Source: Lichenihabitans psoromatis
GTDB lineage: Bacteria > Pseudomonadota > Alphaproteobacteria > Rhizobiales > Beijerinckiaceae
Direction of reading: 5' to 3'
NCBI RefSeq assembly: GCF_004323635.1
Contig: NZ_CP036515.1
Location: forward strand, 4,341,501-4,405,500
Length of the DNA stretch: 64,000 nucleotides
Positions 40,205 to 48,948 of this stretch are shown piece by piece. Position 1 is the stretch's first letter, and every line of letters starts with the position of its first letter. A model generated the notes under the pieces. The model made no database searches. It was not told the DNA's origin and saw nothing but the letters and a program-made list of their open reading frames with translations. The position numbers and the translations under genes are program-made.

Positions 40205-40321
40205 TCGTCGCGTGGATTCGCCGAGGAGCCGTCCTGTTCAAGCCCCAGAATTGACCGATTTTGGCGACAGGACACACGACCATCCTTCTAGAGACGCGTC
40301 GACCGCAAGGACTTAGAGCCG

Positions 40322-41044
40322 ATGAACCCTGCCGATGTCGCAGCCCCGGTCGCCGATATTTCGATCTTCGGAATGTTTTGGAACGCCCATCTGGTCGTGA
40401 AAGTGGTGATGCTCGGCCTGTTGTTCGCCTCCGTTTGGTGTTGGGCGATCATCATCAACAAGACGATCCTGTTCTCCAAGACCCGCAAGGCCATCGACCG
40501 ATTTGAGACAGTGTTCTGGTCCGGGCAGTCTTTGGAAGAACTTTATACGACCCTGTCGCAACGCGAGACGATCGGCATGGCGTCGCTGTTCGTGGCTGCC
40601 ATGCGCGAGTGGAAGCGCTCGTTCCAGAACGTCGGCTCGTCCTTCATGGGGCTGCATGCACGGCTCGAGAAGGTGCTTGACGTGTCGATTGCTCGAGAAG
40701 TCGAGAAGCTCGAACATAACCTCATCGTGCTGGCGACCGTGGCGTCGACCGCCCCGTTCGTCGGGCTGTTCGGCACGGTCTGGGGTATCATGACCTCGTT
40801 CCGCTCGATCGCAGCCTCGAAAAACACCTCGCTCGCAGTCATCGCACCGGGTCTCGCCGAAGCGCTGTTGGCGACAGCCATCGGCCTCTTCGCGGCCATT
40901 CCGGCGCTGATCTTCTTCAACAACCTGCAAGGCATCGTGGCAAAGTTCCAGGCCCGGATGGAAAGCTTCGCCGACGAGTTCTCGTCGATCCTGTCGCGGC
41001 AGATCGATCAGCATGTCGGTGGCGAACGCGATCGCGCAGCCTGA
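40322..41044 (+). CDS. tolQ: Tol-Pal system inner membrane protein TolQ
   Basis: This 240-residue MotA/TolQ/ExbB family protein has three transmembrane helices: about residues 20-42 (LVVKVVMLGLLFASVWCWAI), about 135-165 (VASTAPFVGLFGTVWGIMTSF) and about 178-200 (LAEALLATAIGLFAAIPALIF). It forms the proton channel with TolR that powers TolA during outer membrane constriction at division. It heads the tolQRAB run, 158 bp after ybgC, with AAGGA upstream of its ATG. Confidence 0.96.
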   Translation: MNPADVAAPVADISIFGMFWNAHLVVKVVMLGLLFASVWCWAIIINKTILFSKTRKAIDRFETVFWSGQSLEELYTTLSQRETIGMASLFVAAMREWKRSFQNVGSSFMGLHARLEKVLDVSIAREVEKLEHNLIVLATVASTAPFVGLFGTVWGIMTSFRSIAASKNTSLAVIAPGLAEALLATAIGLFAAIPALIFFNNLQGIVAKFQARMESFADEFSSILSRQIDQHVGGERDRAA

Positions 41045-41068
41045 TCCCCTCTAGTCGGAGAGCATCCC

Positions 41069-41515
41069 ATGGGCATGTCCGTATCGGCGGGTGGCAAAGG
41101 CGGACGGCGTCGGCGGGGCGTGCCGCGCTATGGCGCGATGGCCGAGATCAACATGACGCCGTTCATCGACGTCATCCTGGTGCTGCTCATCATCTTCATG
41201 GTGTCGGCTCCCCTGCTGGCGAGCGGCGTGCCGATCGACCTGCCGCAGACCAAGGCGGCACAGCTCAACGTCGACCAGAAGCCGCTCAGCGTCGCGGTCG
41301 ATCCCAAGGGCGACATCTATATTCTCGATCAGCCGGTTACGGTCGACGAGCTTCCGGCCAAGCTGCAGGCGCTGGCCAAGGCGGGCTATGACGAGCGCAT
41401 CTACGTGCGTGGTGCCAAGACCGTGAATTACGGTCGCATCGCCGAAGTCATGTCGATCATCACGGCCTCTGGTTATAAAAAGGTCGCGCTCGTCACGGAC
41501 CAAGACACGAAGTGA
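41069..41515 (+). CDS. tolR: Tol-Pal system protein TolR
   Basis: This 148-residue ExbD/TolR protein has a short Gly/Arg-rich N terminus and one transmembrane helix (about 33-52) with the proton-relay Asp in NMTPFIDVILVLLIIFMV. A periplasmic domain ends with YGRIAEVMSIITASGYKKVALVTD. It pairs with TolQ. Start ATG has GGAG upstream; tolA follows after 7 bp. Confidence 0.96.
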   Translation: MGMSVSAGGKGGRRRRGVPRYGAMAEINMTPFIDVILVLLIIFMVSAPLLASGVPIDLPQTKAAQLNVDQKPLSVAVDPKGDIYILDQPVTVDELPAKLQALAKAGYDERIYVRGAKTVNYGRIAEVMSIITASGYKKVALVTDQDTK

Positions 41516-41522
41516 GATCGTC

Positions 41523-42706
41523 GTGTCGGTGAAGCGTCGCTTTTCAGAGCCCGGATTCGTCGTCTCCGTGGTCGTCCACGTGGCGGCCTTGGGCGCGGCG
41601 CTCGTGTCGTTTTCCTCGGCGCCGGTCTTCGATGACGTTCAGGAGACCGTTCCGGTCGAGATGGTGACCGACGCGCAATTCAACCAGATCATGAAGGGCG
41701 AGAAGACCGCCAAGGAGGTTCGTCCCGAGGCTGTCGCGAAAGCCGAAGCGGTCGCCCCGGTCGAGGACACCAAGCCAAACCCGCCGACGCCCGACCAATC
41801 GAAAGACGTTCCTTCACCGCCGCCTCCCCCGCCGCCACCGCCCCTCCCCCGGCGCCTCTGCCGCCGGTGCGCGAGGCTGCCCTGCCGCCCGATACCTCGC
41901 CTCCGATGCCGCCCGTGCCGGATACGCCGCCGCCGCCGACCCCCGACACACCGCAAGCCGATACGTCGCCGCCGCTCCCACCCGTGCGCGATGTGGAGGC
42001 CGAGCCGGTCGCGCCGAAGCCGGAGCCAAAACCGAAGCCCCCCGTCCCCAAGCCGATTCCGAAGCCGGATCCGGTTCCGCTGCCGCCACATCCGGTTGTG
42101 GCCAAGCTGCACGACAAGACGCCGCCGCCGAAGCCGCGGCCGGTCGACCGGCCGAAAGTCGATCAGGTCGCCAAGCTGATGGAGGATCAGCCGACCGACC
42201 TGACCCCGCCGGCGAAGAACACGGCGCGGACCAGCAAGCCGGTGCATGAGACGAGCGACACGAGCAAGTTCGACCCGACCGACATTTCCCGGCTGCTGAG
42301 CCGGGAGGCGCCGGCGCAACGCGCGTCGCGCGGGCCCGATACAAGCCGCGTCGCCTCGCTCGGATCGCCCACCGCCAATGCGCCAAAGATGTCGCCATCG
42401 ATGTGGGCCGGTCTCGATGGACTGCTCGAGGATCAATATCGCCAATGCTGGAGCTATCTAGGCCTCAGCACCGGCCAGAAATACATTCCGCAGGTTCGCG
42501 TGGTCTATGGCCCGTCGGGATCGCTCGAGGCCGAGCCCGTTCTGATCAATCCGCCCTCCGACCCTTCTCTGCAGAGCCTCGCCGACAGTGCCCTGCGGGC
42601 GGTGCGGCGCTGCAATCCGCTGAAGATTCCGGAGCAATATGCCCCCTACTACGATCTTTGGAAGGGCCGCGTGTTGCGGTTCGACCCCGAAGAGATGGCC
42701 GGCTGA
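41523..42706 (+). pseudogene. tolA: Tol-Pal system protein TolA, reading frame broken in the proline tract
   Basis: The first frame (GTG at 41523) gives a TolA-type N terminus: a transmembrane helix with the SVVVH motif (about 15-35), then an Ala/Glu/Lys and Pro-rich region. In the C-rich tract 41826-41850 the coding sense moves to the frame one base back. From there to 42706 a second open frame gives the Pro-rich linker and a good TolA C-terminal domain (PSMWAGLDGLLEDQYRQCW to EEMAG). Left uncorrected, the first frame reads Arg-rich nonsense to 42179. A one-base deletion in a run of C, real or a sequencing error, explains it. If corrected, TolA would be about 394 residues and complete. It links inner-membrane TolQR to Pal. 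Confidence 0.85.
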
Positions 42707-42757
42707 GCCGGATCCGATCACGTGCCGAGTTTTGACACCATCCAGAAGGATCGCCCT

Positions 42758-44077
42758 ATGATGAGGCTCCGCCTCGACCATGTCCGAGCCATCCTGGCGC
42801 TCGTCGCCGGATTATTGGCTTTCTCACTGGCCCCGGCGTCGGCTGAGGAACGTTTCCTCGACATCCGCCCCGGCGGACAGTTCAAGCCGGTCACGATCGC
42901 GATCACAAAATTTGCGAGCGATGATGCCGACGGCAGCAAGATCACCGGCATCATCACCAACAACTTCAAACGGTCGGTCTTTCTCTCACCGACCGACCCG
43001 AGCGCCTTTCCCGAGCAAGCTCCGAACCCCGAGGCGCCCCAGATGGCGGCTTGGCAGCATAGCGGCGCACAGTTCGTCGTCACCGGACGCACGCATCGCG
43101 AGGGAGATGGGCGCATCAAGACCGAGTTCCGCCTGTGGGACTCGTCCAATGGGCAGCAGGTCGCCGGCCAGCAATATGTGACCGATGCCACCAACTCGCG
43201 CCGTGTGGCCCATATCGTGTCGGATGCGATCTTCACCCGCATCACCGGCGAGAAGGGCTTCTTCGATTCGCGCGTCGTCTTCGTGGACGAGACAGGCTCG
43301 GCGGAACATCGCCGCAAGCGCCTTGCCATCATGGACCAGGACGGCGGCAACGTGAAATATCTGACCAAGGGCGACGATCTCGTGGTGACGCCACGCTTCT
43401 CGCCGAATTCGCAGGAGGTGACCTACATGTCCTTCGGCGACTCCGATCCGAAGGTCTATCTCCTCAACATCGAGACCGGCCAGCGCGAGGTCGTGGGTAA
43501 CTTCCCCGGCATGACGTTCAGCCCCCGCTTCTCGCCCGATGGCGGCAAGGTCATCATGTCGCTATCGGAAGGGTCCTCTTCCAATCTATACACGATGGAT
43601 ATCGCCTCGCACACGACCACCCGCCTGACCAATACGGCAGCGATCGATACGTCGCCGTCCTATTCGCCCGACGGGTCGCAGATCGTGTTCGAGTCCGATC
43701 GTGGTGGCAGCCAGCAGATCTATATCATGGCTGCGTCGGGAGGCACCGCGAAGCGACTGTCGTTCGGCGATGGCCATTATTCGACGCCGGTCTGGTCCCC
43801 CAAGGGCGATTACATCGCCTTCACGCGCCAGAAAGGCGGCAGCTTCGGGATCGGCGTGATGAAGCCGGATGGGTCGGGCGAGCGCATCTTGACTGAAGGC
43901 TTCCACAACGAAGGCCCGACATGGGCGCCGAACGGGCTCTATCTGATGTTCTTTCGCGATCCGGGCGGTCAGTCTGGATCCAAGATCTTCATGACGGATA
44001 TTTTCGGTCGGGGTGAGTTCCCGGTGGCGACTGGCTCGTTCGCGTCCGATCCGTCTTGGGGTCCCCTGCTGAACTAA
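42758..44077 (+). CDS. tolB: Tol-Pal system periplasmic protein TolB
   Basis: This 439-residue protein has a signal peptide (about 1-28, ending APASA), an N-terminal TolB domain, and a C-terminal six-bladed beta-propeller with repeated FSPDGGKV- and [16 protein letters not shown] blades. It binds Pal and the TolA C terminus. I choose the ATG at 42758 (tandem with 42761) because AAGGA lies 7 bp upstream; a GTG at 42722 would add 12 residues before the signal peptide. A strong terminator follows the stop, so tolB is the end of the tolQRAB transcript. Confidence 0.96.
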   Translation: MMRLRLDHVRAILALVAGLLAFSLAPASAEERFLDIRPGGQFKPVTIAITKFASDDADGSKITGIITNNFKRSVFLSPTDPSAFPEQAPNPEAPQMAAWQHSGAQFVVTGRTHREGDGRIKTEFRLWDSSNGQQVAGQQYVTDATNSRRVAHIVSDAIFTRITGEKGFFDSRVVFVDETGSAEHRRKRLAIMDQDGGNVKYLTKGDDLVVTPRFSPNSQEVTYMSFGDSDPKVYLLNIETGQREVVGNFPGMTFSPRFSPDGGKVIMSLSEGSSSNLYTMDIASHTTTRLTNTAAIDTSPSYSPDGSQIVFESDRGGSQQIYIMAASGGTAKRLSFGDGHYSTPVWSPKGDYIAFTRQKGGSFGIGVMKPDGSGERILTEGFHNEGPTWAPNGLYLMFFRDPGGQSGSKIFMTDIFGRGEFPVATGSFASDPSWGPLLN

Positions 44078-44107
44078 CCGAAACAAAGCGACATCGCCTC
44101 GTTCAGA

Positions 44108-44139
44108 GTGCCGGTCGATGCCTCGACCGGCACTTTTTT
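44108..44139 (+). terminator. Rho-independent terminator after tolB
   Basis: An 11-bp perfect stem (gtgccggtcga at 44108-44118 with tcgaccggcac at 44123-44133), a 4-nt loop and six T residues. It separates the tol genes from cfa. Confidence 0.92.
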
Positions 44140-44379
44140 ATTGTCGCTACGCTGCGAGACGGCACAGTCGCGGTCACGTCATGCGCCATGACGCTCCAGC
44201 CCGAGAGCACGACCACGGAGCAGAAACGTTTCAAAAAATTGCCACAAAGGCGAAAATGCTTTGGACATTTTGTCCGTTTGGGTTTGAATTCTCGTCATGA
44301 CCTTTGTGTACGTGCCGGGTCGACGTCGTCCACCCGAGCAGCACGGAGATGACAGGACCGAAAGAGCGGCAATCCCAAC
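44140..44379 (+). promoter_or_regulatory. cfa upstream region with candidate promoter and dyads
   Basis: This stretch has no gene. It holds a 7-bp inverted repeat (cgtcatg / catgacg, 44177-44193, 3-nt loop) and a 5-bp dyad GGACA-TTT-TGTCC (44263-44275). A weak -35/-10 pair also lies here: TTGGAC (44261-44266), 17 bp, then TTGAAT (44284-44289). The pair would place transcription start near 44296, ahead of cfa. The promoter and operator roles are inference. Confidence 0.35.
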
Positions 44380-45612
44380 ATGCTCAAATCAAAGCTGAAT
44401 TCGATCTTCCGCCAGGGCCGGTTGACGGTCATTCTCGACGGTGGAAAGCAATATACCTTCGGCGACGGCCAACCGGGCCACGATCCAGTCGTGGTTCGCC
44501 TTAGGGGACATCTCACTCCCCTCAAGATCGCCGCCGATCCGGATCGCTTCCTCGGCGAGGCCTATATGGACGGCGATCTCATCATGGAGCAGGGCAGTAT
44601 TTACGATCTGCTCGATCTCGCCGGCACCAATCTCGCCGGCCTGCCACAGCATTATCCAGGTATAATCCGACGCGCGGGCTACAAAGCTTTGGCGGCCGTT
44701 CAGCAATACAACAATCAGCGTCGTTCGCGTCGCAACGTCGCCCACCATTACGATCTCTCGACCGATCTCTACCGGTTGTTCCTAGATCAGGATCTCCAAT
44801 ATTCCTGTGCTTACTTCGCCGATCCAACCGTCACGTTGGACGACGCGCAGACGGCCAAAAAGCGGCATATCATTGCCAAACTGCTGCTGAAGCCGGGACA
44901 GCGCGTGCTCGATATCGGCTGCGGCTGGGGCGGGATGGCGATCAGCATCGCGCAACAGGAGAATGTTCACGTCCTGGGCGTGACGCTCTCGACGGAGCAA
45001 TTGAAGGTCGCCCGGCAAAGAGTGGAGGCCCTCGGATTGCAGGACCGGGTCACCTTCGAATTGCGGGACTATCGCACACTCGAGGGCACGTTCGATCGGA
45101 TCGTGTCGGTCGGTATGTTCGAGCATGTCGGCACCCCGCAATATAAGACATACTTCAACACCGTCTCCCGATTGCTTGCGCCGAATGGTGTTGCGCTCAT
45201 TCATTCGATCGGCCGCAACCACGGCATCGCCAAGCCGAATGCCTGGATCAATAAATACATCTTCCCAGGGGGCTACATCCCATCTCTCTCGGAGGTGATC
45301 CCGCCACTCGAGACGAGCGGCCTCTGGCTCACCGACCTCGAAGTGCTACGCCTGCATTATGCCGAGACGCTGAAACATTGGCGCGAGCGGTTTCTGCAGC
45401 GCAAGGGAGAGCTCGGCAGCCTTTACGACGAGCGATTCTGCCGGATGTGGGAGTTTTATCTGGCGGCCAGCGAAATGTCGTTTCGGCACGGCGGCTTCAT
45501 GGTGTTTCAGGCGCAATTGTCGAACAGCGTCGACGCCGTGCCATTGACGCGCGACTACATGGTCGACACCGCAGACCGTGCGCCTCTCCCCCTGGTGCAA
45601 GCGGCGGAGTGA
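44380..45612 (+). CDS. cfa: Cyclopropane-fatty-acyl-phospholipid synthase family protein
   Basis: This 410-residue enzyme has an N-terminal lipid-binding region (about 1-110, LGEAYMDGDLIMEQGSIYDLL) and a SAM-dependent methyltransferase core (about 115-400). Its motif I is VLDIGCGWGGMAIS, preceded by the Cfa signature HHYDLSTDLYRLFLDQDLQYSCAYF and followed by FEHVG and FPGGYIPSLSE. It adds a methylene bridge to unsaturated phospholipid acyl chains, hardening membranes. It lies between tolB and pal, with a terminator before it and a hairpin after it, so it is likely its own unit. Rhizobia often have several paralogues, so substrate is not certain. Confidence 0.9.
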   Translation: MLKSKLNSIFRQGRLTVILDGGKQYTFGDGQPGHDPVVVRLRGHLTPLKIAADPDRFLGEAYMDGDLIMEQGSIYDLLDLAGTNLAGLPQHYPGIIRRAGYKALAAVQQYNNQRRSRRNVAHHYDLSTDLYRLFLDQDLQYSCAYFADPTVTLDDAQTAKKRHIIAKLLLKPGQRVLDIGCGWGGMAISIAQQENVHVLGVTLSTEQLKVARQRVEALGLQDRVTFELRDYRTLEGTFDRIVSVGMFEHVGTPQYKTYFNTVSRLLAPNGVALIHSIGRNHGIAKPNAWINKYIFPGGYIPSLSEVIPPLETSGLWLTDLEVLRLHYAETLKHWRERFLQRKGELGSLYDERFCRMWEFYLAASEMSFRHGGFMVFQAQLSNSVDAVPLTRDYMVDTADRAPLPLVQAAE

Positions 45613-45638
45613 TCTCGCGCGCCGGTTGTTGCTTTTAG

Positions 45639-45663
45639 ACCACAGGAGCGCAACTCCTGTGGT
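45639..45663 (+). terminator. Hairpin after cfa
   Basis: A 10-bp perfect inverted repeat (accacaggag / ctcctgtggt) with a 5-nt loop, 27 bp after the cfa stop. The T-rich part lies before rather than after the stem on this strand, so it could be a weak terminator or an RNA-stability hairpin. Confidence 0.5.
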
Positions 45664-45702
45664 GTGTCTCTCTTGTTGAGGGTTGATGCCGCATTGCGGC
45701 CA

Positions 45703-45795
45703 TCAAGGGCTTCTTAACCAAGGCTGGTCGTAAGGACACGTACCCCGGTCTCTTACCTTCCATCAAGGTTGATAAAAACCTTCGCTTAACCAAGG
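45703..45795 (+). promoter_or_regulatory. Repeated CATCAAGG and CTTAACCAAGGC boxes upstream of pal
   Basis: CATCAAGG (45701 and 45761) and CTTAACCAAGGC (45713 and 45784) each occur twice, making an imperfect direct repeat about 60-71 bp apart. TTAACC is a CtrA half-site. The first copy reads TCAA-N7-TTAACC, one base from the full consensus. The repeats end 47 bp before the pal start, so they are likely regulatory. Confidence 0.4.
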
Positions 45796-45841
45796 CGTGG
45801 CTACTTGATTGCAACGTCGGGCGACCGCAACAGGAGTCTCC

Positions 45842-46360
45842 ATGCCCCAGATCTTTTCGAGCCGTAACTTTAAACTGGCGATTGTGCTGATGGCCGGCCT
45901 CGCCGTCACGGCCTGCGCCAAAAACAATGCCGATGAGGCCGCGCTCGGCGGTTTTGGTGGAGCTGGCGGCGCCGGTGGTGCGGCCGTGCCGGGCAGCGCA
46001 CAGGATTTCGCCGTCAACGTCGGCGACCGCATCTTCTTTGAGACCGATCAGACGGATCTCACCCCGACCGCGACCGCCACGCTCGACAAGCAGGCGCGCT
46101 GGCTCGCCCAATATCCGCGCTATGCCTTCACGGTCGAGGGTCATGCCGACGAACGCGGCACACGCGAATATAATTTCGCACTCGGCGCTCGCCGTGCCGA
46201 AGCCGCAAAGGACTATCTTGCGTCGCGCGGCATTGCCGCAGCCCGAATTAAGACGATCAGCTACGGCAAAGAGCGTCCCGTGGCGGTCTGTAACGACATT
46301 TCATGCTGGTCGCAGAACCGCCGCGCCGTGACGGTGCTGAAGACAGGCGGTCAATCCTAA
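45842..46360 (+). CDS. pal: Peptidoglycan-associated lipoprotein Pal
   Basis: This 172-residue outer membrane lipoprotein has a signal peptide with lipobox VTAC (Cys about 25) and a Gly/Ala-rich linker (GGFGGAGGAGG). An OmpA-like domain (about 60-165) carries the peptidoglycan-binding residues in EGHADERGTREYN. It is the outer membrane anchor of the Tol-Pal complex. ATG at 45842 has AGGAG 5 bp upstream. cpoB follows after a terminator. Confidence 0.96.
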   Translation: MPQIFSSRNFKLAIVLMAGLAVTACAKNNADEAALGGFGGAGGAGGAAVPGSAQDFAVNVGDRIFFETDQTDLTPTATATLDKQARWLAQYPRYAFTVEGHADERGTREYNFALGARRAEAAKDYLASRGIAAARIKTISYGKERPVAVCNDISCWSQNRRAVTVLKTGGQS

Positions 46361-46369
46361 TAGCCAAAC

Positions 46370-46402
46370 GCCCGCGGTCGGATACACACCGACCGCGGGC
46401 TT
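46370..46402 (+). terminator. Strong hairpin after pal
   Basis: A 12-bp perfect GC-rich stem (gcccgcggtcgg at 46370-46381 with ccgaccgcgggc at 46389-46400) and a 7-nt loop, followed by TTCTC. It lies 9 bp after the pal stop and probably reduces read-through to cpoB. Confidence 0.75.
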
Positions 46403-46529
46403 CTCGTGAGGCCCATGTTGGTTCGGCTTCTCCGACGCACGTTCATTGCGGCTTGATCCTCCGCCACAATTCATCGAAAAGCCGAAGTGCCGTGTTGTGT
46501 GGCGTCGTCATGTCGATGGGTCCGCCGTT

Positions 46530-47651
46530 ATGAAAACTTTCAAGTTCCGCCCGATGCTGGCGATGGTCACCGGCCTCACGGTCCTGGTGGCAGGCGGCGC
46601 GCGCTGGCCGGTCCATGCGGCCGAGACGATCCTCCTGGCTCAAGCACAGGACGACGTTGCGGCTCCGGATGAGAATGGCGACCAGGGGGCCCTGGTGGTT
46701 CGACTGGGACGGCTCGAAAACCAGATTCGAACCCTGACCGGCCAAATCGAACAGCTTCAATATCAGAATAAGAAGCTCGCCGATGACATGCGGAAGATGC
46801 AGGGCGACGTCGATTTCCGCTTCCAGGACCTACAGCGGACCGGCGGCGCGCCGGCCGGTGCAGCCGTTCGGCCGCTGCCGCAGAAACGGGGCGACGCGAC
46901 AGAGTTGGGCGCGACCACGCCCGTCGTCGCTGCCCTTGACGCGCCTGCAGCCTCGTCCAACGGAGCGACGCCCGCCCCGCGTGCGGCGCGCGCGACCGGC
47001 GACGTCTTCGACCCGGACGCCAACCCAACCGCGCCGGGTGCTCCGAAGCCCCTCGGCACCACGCAGCCGAGCGCACCGATTTCGGCGCGTGCATCCGCCG
47101 ATCCCCGCCCGCCGCTCGACCTGATGCAGCGCCCCGGCAGTGGGACGGAGCAGACCGCGAGCGACACGCCTCGCAACGACACGCCCTCGATCATCGCGGC
47201 GCCCCCCGCCGCACGCGCTTTGCCCGACCCGAATGCTGTGGCCAGCCTGACGCCAGGCGGGACACGCGAAGAGTTCGACAACGATCTCGGGCTCTATAAG
47301 CAAGGTCAATTTGACGGTGCCGCCACGGGATTTCAGGGGTTCGTCACCAAATACCCGAAGGACAGGCTGGTGCCCGATGCAGTCTATCTCGCGGGCGAAA
47401 GCTACTCGCGACTGGGTCGTCATCGGGAAGCCGCAGAACAATTTTTGAAGCTCTCGACCGATTATGGCAAGTCGGCGCGTGCGCCTGACGCTCTGCTGCG
47501 CCTCGGCATGTCGCTGAACGCTCTCGGTGCCAAGGATCAGGCCTGCGCGACATATCTAGAAGTCACCCGCAAATATCCGACGGCTTCCGCAGAGGTCCGG
47601 GCGGGAGTCGATCGCGAATTGAAGCGGTCGCGCTGCCGCACCGATGGCTGA
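46530..47651 (+). CDS. cpoB: Tol-Pal system protein CpoB (YbgF)
   Basis: This 373-residue periplasmic protein has a signal peptide (about 1-30, ending VHA), a trimerising coiled coil (about 55-100, RLENQIRTLTGQIEQLQYQNKKL) and a long Pro/Ala/Thr linker. Three C-terminal TPR repeats (about 240-370, DNDLGLYKQGQFDGAATGF, AVYLAGESYSRLGRH and DALLRLGMSLNALG) follow. It couples Tol with peptidoglycan synthesis at the septum. The longer linker is typical of Alphaproteobacteria. The ATG at 46530 begins the signal peptide. It overlaps tilS by 8 bp. Confidence 0.94.
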   Translation: MKTFKFRPMLAMVTGLTVLVAGGARWPVHAAETILLAQAQDDVAAPDENGDQGALVVRLGRLENQIRTLTGQIEQLQYQNKKLADDMRKMQGDVDFRFQDLQRTGGAPAGAAVRPLPQKRGDATELGATTPVVAALDAPAASSNGATPAPRAARATGDVFDPDANPTAPGAPKPLGTTQPSAPISARASADPRPPLDLMQRPGSGTEQTASDTPRNDTPSIIAAPPAARALPDPNAVASLTPGGTREEFDNDLGLYKQGQFDGAATGFQGFVTKYPKDRLVPDAVYLAGESYSRLGRHREAAEQFLKLSTDYGKSARAPDALLRLGMSLNALGAKDQACATYLEVTRKYPTASAEVRAGVDRELKRSRCRTDG

Positions 47652-48741
47652 GACGAGCGTCGCGGCAACCCTGCCCTACACGGCGGACGATCTTTCCGCT
47701 TCGCTCCCTTCGCTTCTGGGTCCCTCGATCGCGCCTGTGGTCGTGGCAGTGTCCGGCGGTCCTGATTCGATCGCGCTCATGCACCTTATGGCGACACTGG
47801 ATCGTCCCCTCACGGTCGCGACAGTTGACCACGGCTTGCGGGCCGCCTCGCGTGACGATGCCGATTTCGTGGTTGCGCAGGCGCAGCGCATCGGCCTTGC
47901 GGCGCAGATCCTAACCTGGACCGGACCGAAGCCGACACAGGCCGTCCAGGGAAAGGCAAGAGAAGCCCGCTATCGCTTGCTCACCAGCTTCTGTCGCGAG
48001 ACGGGCGCGACATCGCTCCTAACCGCACATACGCTCGACGATCAGGCCGAAACCTTGTTGTTTCGCATGACGCGGGGCACCGGCGTCTCGGGCCTCGCGG
48101 GCATGAGCGGCCATTCGTTTCGAGACGGGGTCTCGCATCTGCGCCCTCTCCTCCGTGTGCCGAAGGCCCGCCTGGTTGCTGCCTGCGCGATCAACGGATG
48201 GGATTATCGTCGCGATCCCTCAAATGAGGATCCCCGCTTCGCACGCACGCGCATGCGACAGATGCTCCCGGCGCTCGCCGCCGAGGGTCTCGACGCCAGT
48301 CGGTTCGGCCTCTTGGCGGAACGCGCTGCGCGGGCCGAGACGGCCTTGCGTCAGGCCGCCGAGCGGCTTCGCTTACTGGCCGAATTGCCGGCCGCGCCCG
48401 GACTGCTGCGCTTTGACATGGGCCTGCTCGATCGCGAACCCGAAGAGTTCACGATCCGGGTTCTCGGGGAAGCCGCGACCACGGTCGGCGGCTCATCCAT
48501 GCTACGGCTCGACCGGCTCGAACATCTCGCGGCAGAGATCCGACTGGCGTTCCGCGCCGGATCAACGCTCCGTCGGAGCCTCGGCGGAGCGACGTTGACG
48601 CTTGCGAAGAGCGGACGACTTACAATCGAGGTGGAGGCGCCGCGACGTCGCGGACGCGCCGCGCGGCACAGGCCAGTCGATCCCGATTCAACGCAAACGG
48701 AACCATTCGCCGCAGAAGCCAGGCCGTTCCCTTGGCAATGA
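47644..48741 (+). CDS. tilS: tRNA(Ile)-lysidine synthetase
   Basis: This 365-residue enzyme attaches lysine to C34 of the AUA-reading tRNA(Ile). The PP-loop motif SGGPDS lies at residues 37-42; TAHTLDDQAETLLFRMTRG is the typical catalytic loop. It overlaps cpoB by 8 bp, so coupled translation is likely. The cpoB-tilS-ftsH order is conserved in Alphaproteobacteria. The C-terminal substrate-recognition part is shorter and less conserved here, ending in a charged tail. Confidence 0.95.
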   Translation: MAETSVAATLPYTADDLSASLPSLLGPSIAPVVVAVSGGPDSIALMHLMATLDRPLTVATVDHGLRAASRDDADFVVAQAQRIGLAAQILTWTGPKPTQAVQGKAREARYRLLTSFCRETGATSLLTAHTLDDQAETLLFRMTRGTGVSGLAGMSGHSFRDGVSHLRPLLRVPKARLVAACAINGWDYRRDPSNEDPRFARTRMRQMLPALAAEGLDASRFGLLAERAARAETALRQAAERLRLLAELPAAPGLLRFDMGLLDREPEEFTIRVLGEAATTVGGSSMLRLDRLEHLAAEIRLAFRAGSTLRRSLGGATLTLAKSGRLTIEVEAPRRRGRAARHRPVDPDSTQTEPFAAEARPFPWQ

Positions 48742-48948
48742 GCGCGTCGACGCCTACATTGCACTAGACACGATGCCGACTGCGGTCTCGAGGCGCCGAT
48801 TGTGCCTCGAACATCTAAAACCGCGCGAAACACCAAATCGAAGCATGATCTCGCCGGAATGGTCCACCAGACTATCCGGTTCTAGGGTCAGGCCTACGCG
48901 ACACGACTATCTCCCCTTGAAGGGGTCAACGCTTTTCACGGGTCCGAG

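Noticed and set aside
41815..42100. Repetitive proline codon tract considered as a repeat array or CRISPR
   Set aside because: It is a coding Pro/Lys linker of TolA with no regular spacer-repeat structure.
41811..42179. Arg-rich continuation of the first tolA frame
   Set aside because: It is the out-of-frame reading of the TolA proline linker after the frameshift, not a real domain.
48914..48926. CCCCTTGAAGGGG before ftsH as a heat-shock -35 element
   Set aside because: It lies too close to the ftsH start (about 25 bp) to leave room for a -10 element and leader.
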